From assembly GCA_963716865.1 (NCBI GenBank), contig CAVQUF010000005.1, positions 310,001 to 374,000 on the forward strand: a stretch of 64,000 bases of DNA. Reading direction: 5' to 3'. This DNA is from AC-32 sp963716865. Lineage in GTDB: Bacteria > Actinomycetota > Thermoleophilia > Gaiellales > Gaiellaceae. Position 1 is the stretch's first letter. Each line of letters begins with the position of its first letter. A program made the position numbers and the translations under genes. Of this stretch, positions 8,561-16,776 are shown one piece after another. The notes under the pieces are model-generated. The model was not told where the DNA came from. It did not search any database and saw only the letters and a program-made list of their open reading frames with translations.

Positions 8561-9382
8561 CTACGACGCGAAGATGCGGCGGTACCGGCTGAAGAACGTG
8601 CTTTCCGGAAGCGTGGCGAGCAGGCTGCGCTCCTCGGCGAGGCGCGCGACGACCTCCTCGCCCGGCGCGAGTTCCCGGACGCGGTGGCCGTCGGCGAGAA
8701 CCGTCGCCGCCACGTCCTCGGTCTGGTTCACCACCGACAGCTCGCGGCCGCGCGGTACGACGAGCGGGCGCCCGTGCAGGGAGTGCGGCGCGACGAACGT
8801 GACGGCCATGGCATCTAGCCCCCAGACGAGCACCGGCCCGCCGTTCGAGAGGTTGTACGCGGTAGATCCGGACGGGGTCGAGCAGATCAGGCCGTCGCAG
8901 GGCAGCGAGCCGAGGTCTTCGCCGCCGACGGCCCAGCCGAGCTCGATCATCCGCCCGAGGGTCGAGCTCGTCACGACGACGTCGTTCACCGCCGCCCAGC
9001 GGTCGTCGCCGGACTCGCACTCGAGCACCGGAAGCTCGACGACCCGGTAGTCGCCGCCGAACGCGCGGCCGACACCGTCCTCGAGCGCATCGCCGTCGCA
9101 GGCGGCGAGGAACCCGACGCGCCCGAAGTTGACTCCCATCACCGGCACGCCGGTCCCGAGGAACCGCTTCAGCGCGCGCAGCATCGTTCCGTCCCCGCCG
9201 AGCACCACCGCGAGGTCTGCGTCGGCGACATCCCCGTGGTCGGTCCCGAGCCGGTGCTTCTCGACCTCCTCGTCCGGGTACAGCAGCTCGACGCCGGCTC
9301 CGGCGGCGACCGCCTGCAGCCGCTTCAGCGCGGCGCTGATCGTGTCGGGCTTACCGTGGGTGATCACGGCGGCTCGCTTCAC
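8561..9382 (-). CDS. nadK: NAD kinase
   Basis: Phosphorylates NAD to NADP. 273 aa from the GTG at 9382, which follows the tlyA stop by a single base; an ATG at 9421 would add 13 residues and overlap tlyA. The diagnostic motif VVLGGDGTMLRALKRF is present, followed by the NFGRVGFLA block, the C-terminal-domain motif TPSGSTAYNLSNGGP and APHSLHGRPLV. All signature elements are intact. It occupies the same place between tlyA and recN as in Mycobacterium. Confidence 0.93.
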   Translation of the reverse strand: MKRAAVITHGKPDTISAALKRLQAVAAGAGVELLYPDEEVEKHRLGTDHGDVADADLAVVLGGDGTMLRALKRFLGTGVPVMGVNFGRVGFLAACDGDALEDGVGRAFGGDYRVVELPVLECESGDDRWAAVNDVVVTSSTLGRMIELGWAVGGEDLGSLPCDGLICSTPSGSTAYNLSNGGPVLVWGLDAMAVTFVAPHSLHGRPLVVPRGRELSVVNQTEDVAATVLADGHRVRELAPGEEVVARLAEERSLLATLPESTFFSRYRRIFAS

Positions 9383-9383
9383 T

Positions 9384-10151
9384 TCAGCGGATTGCTTCGT
9401 CGATCCAGCTTTCGAGCTCATCGGGAATCTCCGGCTTCTCGCGGTGGACGAGGTGGAGGAAGAACTCCCGGTTCCCCTTCGGGCCGGGCAAGCCAGAGTC
9501 TACGACGCCCACGACCTGGGCCTTCCACGCGACCGTCGCCACCGCGGTCTCCTGCAGCACACGCCGCCACACCTCCGGGTCGCGGACGACTCCACGGCGC
9601 GCTTCAGCCCGGCCCGCCTCGAACTGCGGCTTGACGAGTACCACCGCCTCCCAGCCCGGCGCGGCGAGCCCGAGTGCCGGCGGGAGCGCCGTGCGGACGC
9701 CGATGAACGACACGTCGCACGTCACGATCTGCGGCGCGAACGGAAGCTCCTTCAGGTCACGCGCGTTCGACCGCTCGAGGACGATCACCCGCGGATCCGC
9801 CCGCAGGCGCGGGTGAAGCTGCCCACGGCCGACGTCGAGCGCGATCACCCGCGCCGCGCCGCGCTGGAGCAGGACGTCGGTGAAGCCTCCCGTGGACGCG
9901 CCGACGTCGAGGCAATCCCGCCCGGCCGGATCGACGCCGAGCACGTCGAGGGCGTGCGCGAGCTTCTCGCCTCCGCGCGACACGTACGGCGGAGGCGAGG
10001 TGACCGTGAGCTCGGCCGACTCGTCCACCTGCTGTCCGGCCTTCTCGTACCCCGGCACGAGCCCCGCCAGCACGAGCGCCTGCGCCTGGGCGCGGCTCTC
10101 CGCGAGGCCGCGCTCGACGAGCAACACGTCCAGGCGCTTCTTCGCCGCCAT
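9384..10151 (-). CDS. tlyA: TlyA-family rRNA (cytidine-2'-O)-methyltransferase
   Basis: 255 aa. N-terminal S4 RNA-binding domain (about 1-60: KRLDVLLVERGLAESRAQAQ) followed by an FtsJ-like Rossmann methyltransferase with YVSRGGEKLAHAL, the SAM site CLDVGASTGGFTDVLLQ and VKPQFEAGR. Members methylate 16S and 23S rRNA 2'-OH groups and have been called hemolysins; in mycobacteria loss gives capreomycin resistance. ATG start, two bases after the stop of the P1 peptidase gene. nadK starts directly after its stop. Confidence 0.93.
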   Translation of the reverse strand: MAAKKRLDVLLVERGLAESRAQAQALVLAGLVPGYEKAGQQVDESAELTVTSPPPYVSRGGEKLAHALDVLGVDPAGRDCLDVGASTGGFTDVLLQRGAARVIALDVGRGQLHPRLRADPRVIVLERSNARDLKELPFAPQIVTCDVSFIGVRTALPPALGLAAPGWEAVVLVKPQFEAGRAEARRGVVRDPEVWRRVLQETAVATVAWKAQVVGVVDSGLPGPKGNREFFLHLVHREKPEIPDELESWIDEAIR

Positions 10152-10153
10152 TC

Positions 10154-11125
10154 CTAGCGCACCGCGTGCTCGGCCACCGAGAGCACGGCGTCCCAGGCCA
10201 GCTCCGACGCGACCACGCCCAGAGCGGTCGTGTCGAGCAGCGGGTCGCCCTCCAGCTCCCCGGTGGAGACGGCAAAGAGGACGTCCCCGTCCTCGAGCGC
10301 GTGGAAGGGCTGGATCGCCCGGGCCATCGAGGCGTGCACCTGCCGGCCCAGAGTCCGGAGCTGGCGGGAGTCGAGCTGCAGATTCGTCGCGACGACGGTC
10401 AGCGTCGTGTTCCCCGGTGGCGTGCGAACCGGGCGGCCGTCCGCCAGGCGCTCCTCCAGGCCCGGGACGAGCGCGCGCCGGAGCCCGCTCTCCGCGTCGT
10501 ACTGGCCGAGGACGACCGTGCCCTCCCGGTCGACGATCGCGCCGATCGCGTTGACGACGGTGAAGACGGCCACTTTCGTCTCGCCGAGCTCGCGGAACGC
10601 GCCGCCCTGGCCGGCCGGCTCGCGCTCGTCGTAGTCGAACAGCTTCCCGACGGTCGCGGAGCGCCCCGCTCCCCGCGCGCCGAGCGGGAAGGCACCCGCG
10701 CGCGACGCCCGCAACGCCGCCCGCCCGAGCTCCTTGTCCGGGTACACCGCGTTGTCCCGAGGCCCCCAGTCGTAGACGATCGCGCCGGCCACGATCGGAA
10801 TCTCCAGCCAGCCGGTCCGGTACTCGCGGCGGGCCAGGTGCTCGGCCGCAACCCCCGCGGCCGCCTCCAGTCCGTAGAGCGAGCCGCCGGCGAAGCAGAC
10901 GGAGTCGAGGAGGTCGTAGCCCGCGCCGCTGACGCCCGGCGAGCCGCCGCGAACGTCGATCGAGGCGACCGCTCTCCCGGGGAAGGAGAAGACCGTGCAG
11001 CCGGTCGGTCCCTCCTCGTACTCGCCGACGCCGACCTCGAGCCCCGGGAAGTCGAAGTGAAGCTCGGGCCCGTCGAAGGACGTGCGCGGGACGAGTTCCG
11101 CGGAGTCGTTCGTGAGCCGGGCCAT
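10154..11125 (-). CDS. P1-family (S58/DmpA-like) N-terminal nucleophile aminopeptidase
   Basis: 323 aa. Proteins of this family cleave themselves into two chains and use the new N-terminal residue as nucleophile. The expected cleavage site is GNTTLTVVATN, between Asn and Thr, making Thr the likely nucleophile (as in NylC) rather than Ser (as in DmpA). Other family marks are GGSPGVSGAGYDLLD and CFAGGSLYGLEAAAGV. The ATG start leaves a 10-bp gap from the prenyl synthase stop. Physiological substrate unknown; known relatives act on D-amino-acid peptides or cyclic amides. Confidence 0.85.
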   Translation of the reverse strand: MARLTNDSAELVPRTSFDGPELHFDFPGLEVGVGEYEEGPTGCTVFSFPGRAVASIDVRGGSPGVSGAGYDLLDSVCFAGGSLYGLEAAAGVAAEHLARREYRTGWLEIPIVAGAIVYDWGPRDNAVYPDKELGRAALRASRAGAFPLGARGAGRSATVGKLFDYDEREPAGQGGAFRELGETKVAVFTVVNAIGAIVDREGTVVLGQYDAESGLRRALVPGLEERLADGRPVRTPPGNTTLTVVATNLQLDSRQLRTLGRQVHASMARAIQPFHALEDGDVLFAVSTGELEGDPLLDTTALGVVASELAWDAVLSVAEHAVR

Positions 11126-11135
11126 CGCGCGCCGT

Positions 11136-11906
11136 TCAGGAGGTCCGCGCCGCGAGGCTCGAGACGATCCCGCCGAGCACAGACGTGTCGGCCGGCACCT
11201 CCGCCAGGCGGGCCTGCGCGCGCTCGGCGGTCTCATCCGCGAGCGCCCGCGCCCCCTCGGCGCCGCGCTCTCGCACGTAGCCGTCCTCGTCGAGGATGTC
11301 GTCCACGATCTGGAACAGGAGCCCGACCTCGCCGGCGAACGCGCGCCAGGCCGCCTGCTCGCGCTCGGGCACCTCGGCCACCCACAGCGCGCAGGCGACC
11401 GACGCCGAGAAGAGGCAACCTGTCTTCAGCCGGTGCAGAGCGGCGAGGTCGGCCTCGCCGCCGGTGATGTCGAGGTACTGGCCGCCGATCATCCCGAGCG
11501 TCGCCTGGACGAGCTCCCGCGCGACCGCGGGCGTCGGATAGGTCAGCGCGAGGCGGAGCGCCTCGGCCAGGAGGGCGTCCCCCGCGAGGATGCCGACCGC
11601 CTCGCCGAACTCCGCCCAGGTGCTGGCGCGGCCGCGCCGGAGCCGGTCGTCGTCCAGCGCGGGAAGGTCGTCGTGGACGAGCGAGAAGCTGTGCACGAGC
11701 TCGAGCGCTGCCGCTGCCGGGAGCGCCGCCTCCGGCTCGGCGCCCGCGGCCTCGGCGGTTGCGAGGCAGAGAACCGGCCTCACCCGCTTGCCTCCGCCCG
11801 CGAGCGAGTACCGCAGCGACGGCTCCAGCCCACCGAGCTCCGGCGTGAGCGCCAGCTCGTCGAGGTACTGCTCGACGAGCTCTAGCAGCTCCTCCGGGCT
11901 GCTCAC
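11136..11906 (-). CDS. Polyprenyl (farnesyl/geranylgeranyl) diphosphate synthase
   Basis: Condenses isopentenyl diphosphate onto allylic primers. 256 aa; the first Asp-rich motif region reads FSLVHDDLPALDDDRLRRG and the second LLFQIVDDILDEDGY. GGGKRVRP (substrate binding) is present near residue 40. The start is GTG 11906 with AGAAGG seven bases upstream, rather than a longer reading that would run through the repeat upstream. It lies beside the xseB-like gene, a frequent pairing. Short chain length (C15-C20) is suggested by size but not provable. Confidence 0.88.
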   Translation of the reverse strand: MSSPEELLELVEQYLDELALTPELGGLEPSLRYSLAGGGKRVRPVLCLATAEAAGAEPEAALPAAAALELVHSFSLVHDDLPALDDDRLRRGRASTWAEFGEAVGILAGDALLAEALRLALTYPTPAVARELVQATLGMIGGQYLDITGGEADLAALHRLKTGCLFSASVACALWVAEVPEREQAAWRAFAGEVGLLFQIVDDILDEDGYVRERGAEGARALADETAERAQARLAEVPADTSVLGGIVSSLAARTS

Positions 11907-11950
11907 GAGCCGACCTTCTGACGGAGAATCTGTCGACCGGCCAGCGCAGA

Positions 11951-12005
11951 CGGCCGAGCGGCCAAAGCCCGCACGGCCTGGGGGAGACGACGCAAGCGTC
12001 GTCTC
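11951..12005 (+). repeat. Structured repeat family R2, copy i
   Basis: Plus-strand sequence with the shared block CGGCCGAGCGGCC..GCCCGCACGGCCT followed by a perfect hairpin, GAGACGACGC / GCGTCGTCTC (10 bp around AA) at 11984-12005. Two other copies (12215-12275 minus, 28204-28263 plus) keep the block and the AGCG loop region but have a different, still paired, stem. The hairpin includes the xseB-like stop codon and could also act as a terminator. Confidence 0.55.
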
Positions 12006-12186
12006 ACGCCTCGGCCTCGCGCTTCGCCTGCTGGAGCTGCGCCTCCACTTCCTTCGCGATCTCGGACAGCTCGGCGAGGATCTCGATCGCCTCGTCGGGG
12101 TCCGTCGTCTGCTCGAGGCGGGCACGCGTTTCCTCGAGCCGGTCGAGCAGCTTCTCGGCGTCCTTGAGTCGGTCCTCCGCGCTCAC
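12004..12186 (-). CDS. Small helical protein, XseB-like
   Basis: 60 aa, almost entirely charged helix (SAEDRLKDAEKLLDRLEETR, then AELSEIAKEVEAQLQQAKRE). The size, helical character and position next to a prenyl synthase suit the exodeoxyribonuclease VII small subunit, but the usual XseB motif is not clear and no xseA is in the window. The GTG start has an excellent Shine-Dalgarno (GAAGGAGG) ten bases upstream. Stop codon lies in the hairpin of repeat R2 copy i. Could equally be an unrelated coiled-coil protein. Confidence 0.5.
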   Translation of the reverse strand: MSAEDRLKDAEKLLDRLEETRARLEQTTDPDEAIEILAELSEIAKEVEAQLQQAKREAEA

Positions 12187-12214
12187 CTGGCCGGCGCCTC
12201 CTTCACGATGCGGC

Positions 12215-12275
12215 CTCGAGGCATCGCTCGCGATGCCGAGGATTGAGGCCGTGCCGGCCTCGCCGGCGCGGCCGT
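12215..12275 (-). repeat. Structured repeat family R2, copy ii
   Basis: Minus orientation: ACGGCCGCGCCGGCGAGGCC, GGCACGGCCTC, then the hairpin GGCATCGC / GCGATGCC. Lies in the 112-bp gap between nusB and the xseB-like gene, in the sense direction of the operon. See copies at 11951 and 28204. Confidence 0.55.
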
Positions 12276-12298
12276 TCGTGCCCGTCGCAAGGTCGATC

Positions 12299-12679
12299 TC
12301 ACGCTGCTGTCTCCCGGACGATACGGCCGAGTATGCCGTTGACGAGGCGGCCCGCGTCCTCCGAGGAGTACCGCTTCGCGAGCGCGACCGCCTCGTTGAT
12401 CGCGACCTCGAGGGGCACCTCGCCGCGGTCGAGCTCGACGATCGCGAGGCGGAGGATGTTGCGCTCCAGCGCGCCGAGCCGGTCGGCGGTCCATTCGTCG
12501 GACGCCTCCGTGATGCGCTCGTCGAGCTCCTCGTGCCGGGCGACCACCGCCTCGGCGAGCTCACGCGAGTACTCGTTCACGTCGCCCTCGAAGAGCGAGG
12601 CGAGCTCCTGGCCGGTCACGTCCCACTGGTACAGGAGGACGAGCGCCGTGCGGCGCGCCGCCCTCCGGCCGCCGCTCAT
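12299..12679 (-). CDS. nusB: Transcription antitermination protein NusB
   Basis: 126 aa all-helical RNA-binding protein that joins NusE (S10) on boxA during rRNA transcription. Family marks: SGGRRAARRTALVLLYQWDV at the N-terminus, a central RLGALERNILRLAIVELD and the C-terminal EAVALAKRYSSEDAGRLVNG. The ATG at 12679 overlaps the Asp23 stop by ATGA. A 112-bp gap with repeat R2 follows. Confidence 0.92.
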   Translation of the reverse strand: MSGGRRAARRTALVLLYQWDVTGQELASLFEGDVNEYSRELAEAVVARHEELDERITEASDEWTADRLGALERNILRLAIVELDRGEVPLEVAINEAVALAKRYSSEDAGRLVNGILGRIVRETAA

Positions 12680-12984
12680 CAGGCGATCTCCTCGACGCTC
12701 ACGTCCACCCGCTCGACCTCGAGACCGCACGTTGCGAGGACGGCCTCCGCGACCCGCTCCTGAACCGCACGCGCCGTCTCGGCGGCGACGTGCCCGTGGC
12801 CGACTGCGAGCTCGAGCGAGACCGAGGCGCGGCCGTTTCCGTGGCCGACCTCAACCGACCGCCTCGGCCGACGAACCGATGCCCCGTCCACCGTCTCGGC
12901 CGCACGCACGACGAGCCTAGTGAGCGCCCCCGGGGAAACCGTGATCGTGCCGCCGGCCCCCGACAGGACGAGGGGGTCGGTCAC
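12679..12984 (-). CDS. Asp23/Gls24-family protein
   Basis: 101 aa from GTG 12984, which overlaps the accC stop (GTGA). The sequence runs TDPLVLSGAGGTITVSPGAL, then RRPRRSVEVGHGNGRASVSL and a C-terminal EVERVDVSVEEIA, matching Asp23/Gls24 domains. Such proteins sit between accC and nusB in many Gram-positive genomes and are linked to envelope stress or to fatty-acid synthesis; the precise role is unknown. The ATGA overlap with nusB indicates coupling on both sides. Confidence 0.8.
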   Translation of the reverse strand: MTDPLVLSGAGGTITVSPGALTRLVVRAAETVDGASVRRPRRSVEVGHGNGRASVSLELAVGHGHVAAETARAVQERVAEAVLATCGLEVERVDVSVEEIA

Positions 12985-14345
12985 GGGCCCGTGAGCGCCG
13001 GCAGCGTCGCGCCCGCGCCTCCCTCGGAGAGGTAGCCCGTCGAGTAGTGCCCGCCGGCGAACCCCTCGCTCCGCAGGATCTCCATCGAGAGCTCGCGCGT
13101 CGTCGTGACGCCCTCGAGCTGGAGCTCGCCGAGAGCCCGCAGCGCCCGGGCGATCGCCTCCTCGCGCGACTCGTCCCAGACGATCAGCTTGCCGAGCAGC
13201 GAGTCGTAGTGCGGCGGCACCAGCGTCCCCTCCTCGATGTACGTGTCGAGCCGAACACCGCCTCCGAGCGGCGGGCGGAAGCGCGTGATCCGGCCCGGTG
13301 TCGGCGCGAAGTCGCGCGCCGGGTCCTCGGCGTTCAGCCGGATCTCGATCGCGTGCCCGCGGCGGTCGGCGCGGCCGGTCCGCGTCAGGCGCTCGCCGGA
13401 GGCGATCCGGAGCTGCTCGCGCACGAGGTCGATGCCAGTGACCAGCTCGGTCACCGGATGCTCGACCTGGAGCCGCGCGTTCAGCTCGATGAAGTAGAAC
13501 GACCCATCGGGCCCGAGCAGAAACTCGAACGTGCCGGCGTTCCGGTAGTCGATCGTGTGGCAAGCGCGCTCGGCCGCCTCCTCCATGTCCTCGCGCGTGT
13601 CGGGCGTCAGCGCGGGCGAGGGCGACTCCTCGATCAGCTTCTGGTGGCGGCGCTGGATCGAGCACTCGCGCTCGCCGAGCGTCAGCACGCCGCCTTGCCC
13701 GTCCGCGAGCACCTGGATCTCGACGTGACGTGCAGACGCGATCGCCTTCTCGAGGTAGAGGCTGCCGTCGCCGAACGCGGACTCGGCCTCGAGCGACGCC
13801 ATGCCGAACGACGCCTCGAGCTCCTCGGGCCCGCTTACGAGCCGCATCCCCTTGCCGCCTCCGCCGGCCGCCGCCTTGAGAAGCACCGGGTAGCCGATCT
13901 CCGCGGCGGCCGCCTCCGCCTGGTCGGCGGTGGTCGCGCCGTCCGTACCCGGCACGATCGGCACGTCAGCCGCGCGCATCTCGGCCTTCGCCCGGACCTT
14001 GTCGCCCATGCGGGCCATCGTCGCGGCGCTCGGGCCGATGAAGACGAGGTCGTTGTCCGCGCAGGCCTCCACGAACGCCGGGCTCTCGGCGAGGAATCCC
14101 CAACCGGGATGCACGGCCTCGCAGCGCGTCGTCGTCGCGGCCGCGACGAGCGACGGGATGCGTAGGTAGCTCTCGCTCGCCTGCGGCGGGCCGATGCAGA
14201 CCGCCCGGTCCGCAAGCCGGACGTGGAGCGCGTCCTCGTCTGCCGTCGAGTAGACGGCGACCGCCTCGATGTCGGACTCGTGGAGGGCGCGGATGACGCG
14301 GACGGCGACCTCCCCACGGTTGGCGACGAGCACGCGGTGGAACAT
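12981..14345 (-). CDS. accC: Acetyl-CoA carboxylase biotin carboxylase subunit
   Basis: ATP-dependent carboxylation of the biotin on a carrier protein, first half-reaction of acyl-CoA carboxylase. 454 aa. N-terminal FHRVLVANRGEVAVRVIRA, ATP-grasp glycine loop KAAAGGGGKGMRLV, GERECSIQRRHQKLIEE, and EHPVTELVTGIDLV with the ENARLQVEH-type block as LNARLQVEHP. Start chosen at ATG 14345; a TTG at 14351 would overlap the upstream stop by four bases. Its partner biotin carrier is the C-terminal part of the upstream gene. No accA/accD carboxyltransferase is in the window. Confidence 0.95.
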   Translation of the reverse strand: MFHRVLVANRGEVAVRVIRALHESDIEAVAVYSTADEDALHVRLADRAVCIGPPQASESYLRIPSLVAAATTTRCEAVHPGWGFLAESPAFVEACADNDLVFIGPSAATMARMGDKVRAKAEMRAADVPIVPGTDGATTADQAEAAAAEIGYPVLLKAAAGGGGKGMRLVSGPEELEASFGMASLEAESAFGDGSLYLEKAIASARHVEIQVLADGQGGVLTLGERECSIQRRHQKLIEESPSPALTPDTREDMEEAAERACHTIDYRNAGTFEFLLGPDGSFYFIELNARLQVEHPVTELVTGIDLVREQLRIASGERLTRTGRADRRGHAIEIRLNAEDPARDFAPTPGRITRFRPPLGGGVRLDTYIEEGTLVPPHYDSLLGKLIVWDESREEAIARALRALGELQLEGVTTTRELSMEILRSEGFAGGHYSTGYLSEGGAGATLPALTGP

Positions 14346-14347
14346 GC

Positions 14348-16162
14348 TCAAATCGCGTCGAGCGGCGGAAGCGCTTCCGGCTCGAGCTCGAACAGGAGCT
14401 GGCCGAACTCGACGGGCTCCGCGTTGCCGACGTGGATGTTCCGCACGACGCCTGCGGCGTCGGCCTTGATCTCGTTCATCAGCTTCATCGCCTCGAGGAT
14501 GCAGAGCGTCTGGCCCGGAGCGACCGCGTCGCCTTCCTCGACGAACGGCGGCGCGCCGGGCTGCGGGGCCCGGTAGAAGACGCCGACCATCGGCGCCTCG
14601 ACCCGGACGACCCCGTCGGTCTCGGGGACAGCGTCGAGCGGCTGCTTGGGGGCCGTCGCCTCCTCTTCGGCGGCCGCCGCGAGCTGGGCCTCGAGCGGCT
14701 CCGGCGTCCGGCGGACGGAAACGCGCATGCCGGACTCCTCGATCGTCACCTCGCCGACCCCGGACTCCTGGACGATCCGCACGATCTCGCGGATGCGCTC
14801 GGCGCGGGCCTGGTCGACGCCGCCGGAGGCGAGGCCCTCGTGGCCCTGCGCACGCCCGCGAATCGTCCTCAGCAGCGGCTCGGCCTCGGCGCCGAAGAGC
14901 CCGAGCAGGAGCAGCTCCTCCTCGCTGGAGGCGAGGCCTTCCGCGTCGGCCCGTAGCTCGTCGAGCTCGACGGAATCCTCTTCCGGCGCGGTGTCGCCGG
15001 CGACGAGCTCGACCGCGCGCTTCACGGCAGGGTCGATCGGGCCGGGCGGCGTGCCGAAGCGCCCCTCGATCAGGCCCCGCAGCTCGTCGACCACGGTCTG
15101 GTAGCGCGTTGCGGAGAGCACGTGGATCAGCGCCTGCGAGCCCAGGATCTGGCCGATCGGCGAGGCGAGCGGCGGCCAGCCGACCTCCTCCCGGATCCGC
15201 ACCAGCTCGGCGAGCACCTCGTCGTGCCGGTCGCCGGCCGCGTGGGCGCGGAGATGCTTGTCGAGCGCGGCCACGAGGCCCGGCGGGAGACGGTACTCCG
15301 CGGCGCGCACGGCGATCCGCGGCGCGAGCGGCGTCACCGGCTCGTCGCCGATGTGCTCGTCCACGAGGTCGGACGCGCGCCAGAGGGCGTCGACATCCAC
15401 CCCGGTGTCGAGCCCGAGGCCCGCCAGCGCTGTCGCGATCGCCTCACCCGAGACGCGGTGGATGGTCAGCGCAACCGGGTAGACGGCGCACGAGATGAGG
15501 TCGGCGCCGGCACGCGCGGCCTCGAGCCCGGCCGCCATCGCGTTCCCCGTGGCGCCCTGGCAGTAGAGGCCGACGGGCAGCCCGCTCTGCTCCGCGAGCA
15601 TCACGACCAGCTCGTGCGCCTGTTGCGGCTCGAGGGAGCTGGAGGGGTCGTGCACGAGAACCCTCGCGGCACCGAGACCAGGGAGCTTCTTCGCCTGCTC
15701 GACGAGAGCTTCGATCTCGCCCGTGTAGCCGGAGCCGTAGACGAGGCCCGCGTCGAACTCCTTGCCGGCGGCGGTGATCGCCTCGCCCGCCTCGCGCAGG
15801 TTCTCGACGTCGTTCAGCGGGTCGTGCAGTCGGAAGACTTCGATCCCGCTGTCGGCGGCGCAGGCCACGAATCGGCGCGCGAAGTCGCCGCCGACCGGCC
15901 GCGAGCCGACGAGGAAGCGGCCGCGCAGCGCCATCGCGAGCGGCGTCTTCGTGCGCTCATTGAGCGCGCGGATCCGCTCCCAGGGGCTCTCGACTCCTCG
16001 GCGGACCGCGGTGTCGAAGACGCCGCCGCCGGAGACCTCGAGGTAGGCGAATCCTGCGCCGTCGAGGATCTCGGCGAGCCGGAGCAGATCGGCGGTCGGC
16101 ATCCGCCCGGCGAGCGGCTCCTGGCCGAGCAACCGGATCGTCGTGTCGACCAGCGCTGGCAT
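14348..16162 (-). CDS. Carboxyltransferase-like domain without metal ligands, fused to biotin carrier protein
   Basis: 604 aa. Residues 1-275 align with the carboxyltransferase of pyruvate carboxylase/oxaloacetate decarboxylase alpha, and 280-385 with the PYC_OADA region. Residues 460-604 are an AccB-type carrier: a helix IREIVRIVQESGVGEVTIEE, an acidic/Ala linker, then CILEAMKLMNEIK with the biotin-accepting Lys at about 560. From memory of the family, the metal site needs Asp in TLRDAHQ, a carbamylated Lys in KDMAGL and two His in HTH. Here these are Leu11 (TIRLLGQE), His171 (VHDPSSSL) and Tyr200/Gln202 (LYCQGATG). The carrier looks active and the carboxyltransferase does not. Adjacent to accC, so it probably serves as the biotin carrier of an acyl-CoA carboxylase. 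Confidence 0.8.
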   Translation of the reverse strand: MPALVDTTIRLLGQEPLAGRMPTADLLRLAEILDGAGFAYLEVSGGGVFDTAVRRGVESPWERIRALNERTKTPLAMALRGRFLVGSRPVGGDFARRFVACAADSGIEVFRLHDPLNDVENLREAGEAITAAGKEFDAGLVYGSGYTGEIEALVEQAKKLPGLGAARVLVHDPSSSLEPQQAHELVVMLAEQSGLPVGLYCQGATGNAMAAGLEAARAGADLISCAVYPVALTIHRVSGEAIATALAGLGLDTGVDVDALWRASDLVDEHIGDEPVTPLAPRIAVRAAEYRLPPGLVAALDKHLRAHAAGDRHDEVLAELVRIREEVGWPPLASPIGQILGSQALIHVLSATRYQTVVDELRGLIEGRFGTPPGPIDPAVKRAVELVAGDTAPEEDSVELDELRADAEGLASSEEELLLLGLFGAEAEPLLRTIRGRAQGHEGLASGGVDQARAERIREIVRIVQESGVGEVTIEESGMRVSVRRTPEPLEAQLAAAAEEEATAPKQPLDAVPETDGVVRVEAPMVGVFYRAPQPGAPPFVEEGDAVAPGQTLCILEAMKLMNEIKADAAGVVRNIHVGNAEPVEFGQLLFELEPEALPPLDAI

Positions 16163-16198
16163 CGGCAGGAGCCTAGCGCGGTTCGAGCCGGCGGCGGG

Positions 16199-16765
16199 CT
16201 ACGCCCTGGAGATGTAGCGACCCTCGCGCGGGTCGACCTTGATCCGGTCACCGACGTTCACGAACAGCGGCACCTGCACGACCGCGCCGGTCTCGAGCTT
16301 CGCGGGCTTCGTCACGTTCGAGACCGTGTCCCCGCGGACGCCGGGCTCGGTCTCGGAGACGCCGAGCTCGACCGCGGACGGCAGCTGCAGGCCGGCCGGC
16401 TTCCTGTCCACCCAGAGCACCTGGACCGAGCTCGACGGCTCGAGGTACGGCAGCGCGTCCTCCACGCTCGCGCGCGAGAGCGAGAACTGCTCGTACGTGT
16501 CCGTGTCCATGAACACGACCTCGTCGCCGGAGTCGTAGAGGTACTGGACGTCCTTGACCTCCGTGTGCACGCGCGTGAACTTCTCGCCCGCGCGGAATGT
16601 CTTCTCGACGACCGCGCCCGAGTCGAGGTTGCGCAGCTTCGTGCGCACGAAGGCGCCGCCCTTCCCGGGCTTGACGTGCTGGAACTCGAGGATGCGCCAG
16701 ACCGAGCCGTCGAGCTCGACGTGCATCCCGTTCTTGAACTGGTTGGTGCTGACGGTCTCGGCCAT
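16199..16765 (-). CDS. efp: Elongation factor P
   Basis: Relieves ribosome stalling at polyproline. 188 aa, three beta-barrel domains. Domain I carries HVKPGKGGAFVRTKLRN with Lys35 at the loop tip, the position modified in many bacteria; no epmA/epmB-like genes are visible here. The C-terminus ends FVNVGDRIKVDPREGRYISR, the standard EF-P signature. The ATG start follows the Xaa-Pro peptidase stop by 11 bp, a very common pairing. The window encodes proline-rich proteins that may need it. Confidence 0.97.
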   Translation of the reverse strand: MAETVSTNQFKNGMHVELDGSVWRILEFQHVKPGKGGAFVRTKLRNLDSGAVVEKTFRAGEKFTRVHTEVKDVQYLYDSGDEVVFMDTDTYEQFSLSRASVEDALPYLEPSSSVQVLWVDRKPAGLQLPSAVELGVSETEPGVRGDTVSNVTKPAKLETGAVVQVPLFVNVGDRIKVDPREGRYISRA

Positions 16766-16776
16766 GCGGCGGAAGT

